Positions 56,720 to 64,000 of a stretch of DNA of 64,000 bases are shown piece after piece. Location of the stretch: NCBI GenBank assembly GCA_001599975.1, contig BCIO01000002.1:1054001-1118000 (forward strand), given 5' to 3'. Below the pieces are notes generated by a model. That model had not been told where the DNA came from. It ran no database searches and saw nothing but the letters and a program-made list of their open reading frames with translations. The stretch comes from Cystobasidiopsis lactophilus. Its lineage: Eukaryota > Basidiomycota > Agaricostilbomycetes > Agaricostilbales > Chionosphaeraceae. The position numbers were made by a program, and so were the translations under genes. Every line of letters starts with the position of its first letter. Position 1 is the first letter of the stretch.

Positions 56720-58543
56720 ATGGACGCTGCCCAGTTTCTGGCGCTTTTGAACGAGGTGCAGCAGCTTCCACCCGACGTAAACCCCTATGCAGCGTTTTGG
56801 ACCAGCCTGCGTGGCGTCCTGGAGCTCGCCGTCCCGGATTCTTGGGTCGCAAACACCTGCCACGCCAATGTCGCGCTATATGGAGCGACGTTCCTGGTAT
56901 CTGCGGCAACTCTAGTCTTGCGCCATCGCATGGATACGCTTTGGTTCCTAAAGCGACGACAAACGGTATGTCTCCTCCCGCCGGTTGATACAATTCTTAT
57001 CTCACGATGCCGCTCGCTACAGTCCTCAGGCTTTCTCTATCTACCAAACTCGTCGGCTCTGTTCTCTGTATTCAGCTTGCTATGCTGTGTGCTGGCCATC
57101 GCTGCCATTTTCCTCCTTGTCGCTGTTAACACTGGAACCTTCAATCCTGTGAGCTCGTCGTCCAAAAGCCCATCTCAGATACTCAAAAACGCGTACATAG
57201 TCCTCTTTCATGGTGATCTTGCCCTTGACCTTCTTGCCGGTGTCATTTGCTGCCTGGAGCGAACTCGGAGGGATGGTGTTCAGTCTGGTATCTCAGACGC
57301 CAGCCAAATTCTTGGGTGTGCGACTCACAGGTAGGTCGTCCTATTCAAATTATCCGCCAGTGTCGGCTCACTCGATGATCGCCACAGCCCGATGGGCCAA
57401 TGCTCTCGTTCTCGGTTTTTTCTGTGTGGCGACAGTATTGGAGATCCCGATCATGGTTTTAGCAGCAAGCACCATGCAGCACCAATGGTCGGACACACAA
57501 GCCATTCTCTCCTCGGTAGATGCCGCCAGCGCCAGCTGGACCCTCGGCGCCCCTTTCATCGTAGACCCAGTGTGGATCCAGCGACTTCAGAAATTGCCAG
57601 GCGATCTCCCACCTCTCCTCGACAACATCAGTCGGAGTATGTCAAAGCGTCGAACGAGACCAATTTTGGAGAGAGTGCTGAATTTGCCCCTCAGCTTTCA
57701 AAGTGAATGCGGCAATCTTACTCTTCGTGTTGATCGTGAGGCAGTCATCATATAATCAAAACGTGGCTGGCACGCACTCACTGTCAGAGCAGGTATTTGT
57801 TCCTGTGGCGCTGCTCTACGCCTCCGCTGCTCATCGTCAATTGCGACAAGTTTCTGCGCCCACCCTCGGACTGCTCCAACGATCTTATCACTCGATCCTC
57901 GTGGAAATGGTCGTGGTTTTTATTACTCTGGCAGCTTGTATGTGCTCTCCCGGCCGGCCGATATCGAGCTCATCAAACGACCTTCAGACTGCGCGGTCAC
58001 CCTCTGGGCGGCATCTGGTCAGCTTCACCATGACCGCGAGGTTTTGTGACTCATCCGTGCGAGCAGATACCAGGCACATTTATTTCTCGCCCTTCCTCAG
58101 GAGCTTTCTCTTCGTATTCCAGTGAGCCGTCTCAAACCTTTTAACAAAACCTGTCTGACGGATGGGACGCCATAGATTCTCGATATTTGCTGGCCTAGGT
58201 CTCATCGTTTCTTCTTTGCTTCTGTTCCGATCTTGGCGGGAATATGGCTCCTCCCAGAATCACTTTGCTGCACCGACGTCGCCATCGTTTTTGCGTTCGT
58301 CGAAAACCCGCGATCTCTCGGACGCAATCTCGCTCTTTAACGCCATTGTCATCACATCAGAACAGGTCAGTCTAGTTGGCCTTCGGCATGTAGAGGTGGC
58401 TGACATCTTCCCGGCAGGTTGTGCACGTCGAAGCGGGCGCCGTGGAATTGGATTCTGCAGAGAAGCCGTTGTACCTCCCTGGACTCCGCAACGATCTCAC
58501 AAAAGAGAGGTCTGTGGCTACTGATGAGTTGGGCCTTCAGTGA
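56720..58543 (+). CDS. Multi-pass membrane protein, tandem paralogue 2
   Basis: Tandem copy of the gene at 54274. MDAAQFLALLNEVQQLPPDV aligns with MDARFTALLAELAELPHDVN, and TLVLRHRMDTLWFLKRRQT with TLVLRYKLNTLWLFKKRQT. Later segments: FLYLPNSSALFSVFSLLCCV, FMVILPLTFLPVSFAAWSEL, ANALVLGFFCVATVLEIPIM, VNAAILLFVLIV, LQRSYHSILVEMVVVFITLA. The C-terminal exon VVHVEAGAVELDSAEKPLYL ends at TGA 58541-58543 and matches the tail of paralogue 1. About eight exons; the internal ones near 57600-57720 are least certain. Sequence divergence is high while intron sites are kept, so the duplication is not recent. Function unknown. Confidence 0.65.
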
Positions 58544-58783
58544 CTGTCGCAGGTGGGCGTTGGTGTTCGGGGCTGCCTTTCGCACTTCTTTCTGCTACTG
58601 TAGCCACCTTTGATTCCCTGCGGGCTAGGACTTGGGACGTAACTAGACGTCAGCAACATCTTGGTTGCATTGCGAGCTCGATTGAAACACTTTCTGGAAC
58701 ATTTGCCACCTACCATGAGTGTCTGGTGAGGCTGCGAAGAGAGGGGCAGAAAAGCTTTGAGCGACAGTTGCTCCGGTCGAGCC

Positions 58784-61075
58784 ATGTCCGTCTTCTAGTC
58801 AGTCCCAATCATAGCACAAAACCAAAGCAAATTGCTGACGCGGTGGCGGGGAGCAGCAAGTTCAAGGCGTGGAAGGAGCCGGCCACGATTCCCGTCGAAG
58901 GCACTGGCATTTCTGTTTGGGACCTCAAAAAGGAGATCATCACTGCCAACAACCTCGCGTCGTCGGCCAAGGAGTTTGACCTGCACATCTTCAACGCACA
59001 GACCAATGAAGGTGAGCCCTGACCGCTTGTTCGGGCGTCGGACGGGGGCAGCATTCCTCAAATCCTGCCCCAAACACAGAGTACAAAAGTGACAACATGA
59101 TCGTGCCCCGAGCGGCCTCCATCCTGGCTCAGAGACTGCCTGCCCGCAAGCACGGGCGAGGGACGGCCGCTGCCTACGTGACTGACTTAACTCCGACCTC
59201 AAGCAAGCCCGAGACGTCCGCCGCCGGCCGCCAGCCCAAGAACTGGCGTGGCCAGACCATGTCCCGTCGCTTCGACGGCAGAGACGACAACAGGAAGGTG
59301 CGTATCGGGAACCGTTCACACAGGAGTGTGCTCAAGCCTTATGCTTCGCATAGGTCAACGTCGTGGATCCAACCGTGGCCGATTCCATAGACGTGGATGC
59401 GGGTGAAGCCGCCCAGATCGAGGCCATGTTTGAAGCTTCGGGACAACAATGGGAGGAGACCCAAAAGCAAATGGCACAGTTTGTTCCGCTCCTAAAGCTC
59501 TTTGCCTGCAATCTCCAGAGTTCTGAATCTGGTTTGGTTTTTGTGTCTTTCTTTTTCTCTCTTCTCTTCCTCTTCTCCGACATTGCAGAGCAAGACGCAT
59601 TTCGTTCCATCCTCGAGGCGGCGGTTCAGGTCCGAGAGGCGGCGGCACGCAACACCAGCCAGCGCAAACTCATCACAAACCGCCTCCGGACGGCTACGTC
59701 TGCTATCGCTGCGGTCTTACTGGTAGGCCTCTCCCTCCTTCGTACTATCAACTGAGTTCTCAAGTCAAGCGGGCAACGCGTTAAAAGGCCACTGGATCCA
59801 AGAATGCCCGACTTTGGAAGATCATTCGCTCGACGGCCGGCCTCGCATCAAGCGCACCACCGGCATCCCAAAGAGCTTTCTCCAGTCTGTTGAGGGTCCC
59901 ACGGCCGTGGACAAGCAGACCGGCTTGATGATTGGCGCTGATGGAGGCTTCGTCATTGCCCGCCCCGATTCGTGAGTTGCGCTCCCCTCATAGGTCGGAG
60001 AACTTTGCGCTCAGAACTGCGACTCACAGAGCTTCCTGGGCTCAACATCGCTCAGTCGCCCCCAAGAACTTGACCGCAGAAGACGTCCAAGGTTTGCAAC
60101 CCGAGGACCCCGACCTCACTTGCCCGATTGACAACAAGCTGTTGCGGGAGGCCGTGAAAACGCCCTGCTGTTCGACCTCCTTCTGCTTGCGTTGCATTAC
60201 GAACCACCTGAACTCGAACGACTTTGTGTGCCCCGAGTGCGAGTCAAAGATCAAGAGCCTGGAGCAGCTCAAGCCGGACGAGGACCGCCGGCAGCGCATC
60301 GCCGACTACGTTGACGAGATGGTGCGCAACAGCAAGGAAGAGGCCCAGAAGGAAGACGAGCAGCCCGAGGAAGGCGACCCACCGGCGCCGGGCGCGGAAG
60401 GCGCTGAGACTGCTGCTCCTGTTGAGGGTGCTACGGATGAGAAGGAGGCTGCTACTCCGGTTGTTGAGGTGAGTTTTTTATCATTGCAATGGCCCAATTG
60501 GAGGCTCAAATCAAGTGCAGCAGGCCAATGGCAGCGAGGCGCCGTCTCGAACTGGCACGCCCACCGAGAACAACGCGCCCGTCCCTCTGCCTCCTACGAA
60601 CGGCAACCAGCAACCTCCTATGGGCAATATGATGGGAGGCTATAACCAAATGCCCATGATGCCGATGATGCCAATGATGAACCCGCTCGTGATGCAGCAG
60701 CAGCAACTGATGATGATGCTCTCCAACCCGGGCCTGCCGCCTCCAATGAGAAACAACCTTCAAGCGCAGTACAACCAGATCTCCGCCATGCTGGCCAGCC
60801 AGCAATTCCCACAGCCATTCCAACAGCAACCGCCACCACAGCAATTTGGCCACCACCCTTATGGCGCGCCGACGCAACCTTTCCGAGGAGCGGGTCGCGG
60901 TGCAAGAGGTGCTCGAGGAGGCCGCGTCAACCCTTTCTTGCCTGACCAACCGGCTGGCAAGGACGTGGGCTTGAACGCTCTGCCCAAGGGATATATCGCC
61001 AATCAGCTCAAGCGCAAGACGTCGGACGACGGCCAAGAGGACCCGAACGGCGACAAGCGGCCTCGAGCCGAGTAG
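58784..61075 (+). CDS. MPE1: Mpe1/RBBP6-type cleavage and polyadenylation factor subunit
   Basis: Subunit of the cleavage and polyadenylation factor; the DWNN domain binds the complex and the RING-like domain acts with ubiquitin. MSVFY is joined by an intron (ta|gtcagt) to KFKAWKEPATIPVEGTGISV, then WDLKKEIITANNLAS, the DWNN fold. The zinc knuckle CYRCGLTGHWIQEC is intact when read across an intron and preceded by an Arg/Gly stretch (HPRGGGSGPRGGG). IPKSFLQSVEGPTAVDKQTG is the usual linker. The RING/U-box reads LTCPIDNKLLREAVKTPCCS ... CLRCITNHL ... CPECESKI. The C-terminus is Gln/Met/Pro-rich with RGAGRGARGARGG and ends at TAG 61073-61075. About eight exons. Confidence 0.92.
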
Positions 61076-61172
61076 AGAAGAGAGAGAGAGGGGCTTTATT
61101 TGGATTACAGGACACTTCCAAAATTGTATCCTATCCTCATCACGCCCAATCACGCTTTGCATTGATCCACGG

Positions 61173-62242
61173 CTAGCCCTGCGCTGCCACATCCCCTGAC
61201 TGCGCGTCTTTTGATGCTGTGACCTTGACCTCCTCTGCGTATGGCTTGCTCATCACCACCGGCACTTGATTGGGGGCTAGTTTCTTTGGTTGAACCCGCC
61301 AATCCCAATCATCAGGGGCCATCGAGAGCCCATCGGTGAGCCCACGCCACCTCCTACCCGCAGCGATCAGAAGCTTGGCCCGTTGGTCTAGACCTGAGAT
61401 TTTAAGATCAGCGGCTTCCAGATTTGCAAAAATCCGCCCGTCGCTCACAGTCTTCAAACTTGATGGCCGGCGGTACAACGCCCTCTCTGTCGGACCCACT
61501 CCACCAAGTCTGAAGGGCTCATAAAGTGAGCATTGGGCCCGTAAAGCTCATCTGAACGCACTCTGGGCCATGCCACATGTGGAGGCTTAAGATGATGACC
61601 GTAGTGCATCATGTAACTACTGAGAGACGGGTGCATGACATTGCTCCGAAAATCAAGGCCCCAAGGAGCTGGGATTTGCGGCACGATGTCCCAAAGTGCT
61701 GGGTCGGCTTTGGAGTCGGAACAGTAGGACCAGCGTTCGCCCTCGTTGAACGAGAGTGGCTGGCAGGCAAGGATCTGCAGCGCTAGGTTTGGTCCAAAGG
61801 AAAGAAAGAACCCGTTGCGGTAGACATGGTCATTGGCAGGCACTCGAGTAGCCAGCAGCCAATCGACATCGTCCATAGCTTGACTGACACGAGTGAGTCG
61901 GCGATGCGTGAAACGCGACCAGTCCCAGGTCGCCTTCGCATCTCTAATCCAGTCTATTGGCCTTCCGTCCTCCGTTCTATCTTTCGTAAAACAGTACTCC
62001 TCATAGTCTTCGAGTCGGCGGCCCTTGATCTTTGAAAAGCGAGTGTAGATGGTGACGCCTTCTTCAATGGCAGGTAGGAATTCAGATCGTTCGAGGGCGT
62101 CATTGAATCCGCTGAAATCGGCAATGGCGTTTGTCAGTCGAGAGATATCGAGGCGGTCTTGGGCTGAGATTCTGTACGACCTGACGGACAGCGTAGGCCG
62201 TATCCGAATGCTTTTCGGCGCCAGCACACTCTTGAATACCAT
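61173..62242 (-). CDS. Hypothetical protein with a possible mitochondrial presequence
   Basis: ATG 62242 starts MVFKSVLAPKSIRIRPTLSV, basic and free of acid residues for 26 positions, like a mitochondrial targeting peptide. The body includes TRFSKIKGRRLEDYEEYCFT, RDAKATWDWSRFTHRRLTRV and WDIVPQIPAPWGLDFRSNVM. The frame would end at 61454, but a GTACCG...TCTCAG intron (about 80 nt) joins it in phase to LDQRAKLLIAAGRRWRGLTD and the ending VPVVMSKPYAEEV...DVAAQG, TAG at 61173-61175. So what first looks like a frameshift is read here as an intron. No family recognised. The stop is 97 bp from the convergent MPE1 stop. Confidence 0.5.
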
Positions 62243-62749
62243 GTCGAAGAGAGTGCGTTGGTCGCACAAGAAGAAGGAAAGAGAAGCGACAAAAGGGGGC
62301 CTGACGATTCCGGGCGCTCGGTCCCATCCCACGTCAGATCAGCGCGGCCACCTTCAGTGTGCGTTGTTTCGTATGGTTTCGTGTGCCAAAGGACAATTTG
62401 AGGACACAGCAAGCAGACATCGAGCAACGCTGGATACAAACTCCGCTTTAGCGCAGGCCACCAGCCAAGTTGCCGCTCGATGAAGCGGGCTCAATCGCAG
62501 TCAATCGCACACAGCATGTTCAAGCCATCCACTGAATGCATTCCGAGAGGCATTTAAGAGATTGCAATGGCAAGCCAGTGGCGGCTCAGTCCAACCTTGG
62601 TCTTCCGCCTTCGACTCGGGCGTGGCCAAAAGTGCTGGGGCAGGCAAGAAATGAACTTGCATGAGAAGCCGCTCTGTGCAAAAGAATAATATTGCCACCC
62701 GCTGTACAAGATGTCTCTCCCGCCGGGGAGGGGAACGAAGGTGGTCTCT
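62243..62749. other. Same-strand intergenic stretch with no gene seen
   Basis: About 500 bases lie between the 3' end of the complex I subunit gene and the start of the hypothetical protein, both on the minus strand. No motif was seen. Confidence 0.5.
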
Positions 62750-63916
62750 CTATTTTTTGGGCTCCTCCTTGGGCGCCTCCTTTGGCGGCAGCTTGAACGT
62801 CTCCGGCCGCGCGTCCGTTCCTGGTCCGACTTGCTCCCATGGGCTGAGCGCGCCCGATAGGTCCCGGAAGGCCTGTGGTCAAAGTTTGAGCTCTGGTAGA
62901 TCGCGGTGTTTTGAAGGGGCGTTTGTTACCTGAGACAGTTGCAGAGGTTCTGTGAACAGATGAGGCTCAAGACTTGCATGAAGTAGGGTCAAAGATCGTC
63001 GCTGCTCACCTTGAACCACCCGCTTTTTCTCCTCGTCATATCTGACCTCGACGTAGCCCTGTGACGGACACTCCTTCAGAACAGATTCTCTCCTGAAGGG
63101 AGGATATCAACCCACGGTAAGAGGGAAATCCTTGCGAAGAGGATGACCTGTGCAAAGATCGCCAACCATCAGCTCCGAATTCAAGCAGCCGAAGGAGGGG
63201 GACGAAATGCGCACCTTCGAAGCCGTAGTCGGTCAAGATGCGCCTTAGGTCGGGATGGCCGACGAAGAAGACGCCGTACATGTCCCACACTTCGCGCTCG
63301 TACCAGTCAGCGCCGGAGTAAACGGGCATGGCGGAGGGCACCGGCGAGACCTCGTCGGCGTAGGTCTTGACCCTTATCCTGGAGGCGTGGGACACGGAGA
63401 GCAGGTTGTAGACGACCTCGAAGCGCTTGGACCTGGAGGGGTAGTCGGCGCCGGCGATGTCCATGACCTGCTTGTACTGGGTGCCCGTGTGGTCTCGCAG
63501 AAAAGTGAGGACGGGGACGACGCTCTCGGGTGCGATGTACACTGTACCGGTTGGGGACAATTAGTCACAATTGAACTAAGGCAAGGGACCAAGCCACGCA
63601 CAGACCAGCTCATCCTTGTAGACGGAGAACTGTTGGATGAATTTGGGGAGGCAGGCCGTCAAATAGGCGCCAAAGTCGTGCAGCGGGCCCTGCAAGTGCT
63701 TGGACGCCGGCGCATCGCTCTGGGCGTGCGGCTCCTTGTACGGTGGCGGCGCTGGCGTGCCAAACGGGCTCTTAGGCGGCGGGGCTTGGGACAGGCCAAT
63801 GAGATTGGCAGCATTTAGGGCATCGCAGGCGCAGGCTCACTGTTGAGGGCGGCAGATGTAGTGGCGAACGACCGCTTAGAGCAGAGCCGTACGGACTCGA
63901 GCAGCCGCCTCTGCAT
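62750..63916 (-). CDS. NDUFS3: Complex I 30-kDa subunit (NDUFS3/NuoC family), mitochondrial
   Basis: Core subunit of NADH:ubiquinone oxidoreductase, in the Q-module facing the matrix. [20 protein letters not shown] is a mitochondrial presequence and ends at an intron after SAALN. The mature part reads [60 protein letters not shown] and [10 protein letters not shown]. The family signature is [20 protein letters not shown] with [20 protein letters not shown], continuous after removing introns. The tail [20 protein letters not shown] ends in a Lys-rich stretch with TAG at 62750-62752. About 265 residues, normal length, five or more exons. Confidence 0.93.
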
Positions 63917-64000
63917 CGTGTACGAGTTGCTGGTCCAGGATCAAGGTGTGTTGATGGCCGGCGATGGCCAGCGGAGAGTTGCCGAAGCCCTCTCTCCAAG

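Noticed and set aside
59502-59726. Alternative frames across the MPE1 zinc knuckle that break the motif
   Set aside because: Reading GTTTGT as the donor and ATTGCAG as the acceptor gives HPRGGGSGPRGGG and then an intact CCHC knuckle, as in other Mpe1 proteins.
61440-61500. Apparent frameshift in the hypothetical protein near MPE1
   Set aside because: An intron GTACCG...TCTCAG of about 80 nt joins the two frames in phase with a good branch-like CTGAT, so an intron is simpler than a mutation.
1-64000. tRNA genes, transposons, LTR elements, CRISPR-like arrays
   Set aside because: I scanned for B-box-like GGTTCGAnTCC, terminal repeats, transposase or reverse-transcriptase motifs and regular spacer arrays and saw none. 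A dedicated scan with tRNA and repeat models would settle this.

Overview
The window is nuclear DNA of a basidiomycete fungus. The genes are intron-rich, with short GT-AG introns of roughly 40-80 nt and weakly conserved donors, often gtgcg or gtgag. Coding sequence is GC-rich, and the gene set is basidiomycete-like: Cdc15/Hof1-type F-BAR protein, CBM1 modules, COP9 subunit 6, complex I 30-kDa subunit, ELL. A Pucciniomycotina-like lineage is my guess, but nothing here fixes it. I saw no transposon, virus relic, tRNA, rRNA or CRISPR array. Most coding spans contain introns, and the start-to-stop coordinates include them. Exon joins were inferred by reading splice sites and family motifs by eye.

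Layout. 0-7 kb: the 3' end of an unknown gene, an aldo/keto reductase, and an F-BAR/SH3 cytokinesis scaffold. 7-16.4 kb: a secretory block. It holds a 6.1-kb gene for an exported multi-domain protein (signal peptide, PIG-L-type deacetylase, six tandem discoidin-like modules, Ser-rich linkers, two CBM1 modules, a last discoidin-like module), a divergent cysteine-rich secreted protein, and a Ser-rich protein. 16.7-20.4 kb: a pyridoxal-reductase-like AKR divergent from BNA1, which is convergent with an ASC-1/TRIP4 (Rqt4) homologue. 22-28.6 kb: CSN6, an intronless lineage-specific membrane protein, an SDR, and a small membrane protein. 28.6-36 kb: MTC1 and RFC1 share a 31-bp start-to-start gap, then an ELL-like elongation factor. 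37-41.4 kb: a secreted trefoil-like protein with a lysine-rich segment, an APH-fold kinase, and the SNARE BET1. 41.7-43.7 kb: the second intronless paralogue, with four CC motifs at its N-terminus. 45-53.5 kb: a Ran1/Ksp1-type kinase with DWG in place of DFG, and a large disordered protein. 54-58.5 kb: a tandem pair of multi-pass membrane paralogues. 58.8-64 kb: MPE1, an unknown protein, and the complex I 30-kDa subunit.

The housekeeping genes (RFC1, MPE1, BET1, CSN6, BNA1, NDUFS3) look intact. The most novel material is the deacetylase/discoidin/CBM1 protein with its divergent secreted neighbour, the two lineage-specific membrane families, the CC-motif extension, and a tandem-BRCT RFC1. Head-to-head and tail-to-tail neighbours lie very close in several places, so shared promoters and overlapping UTRs are likely.
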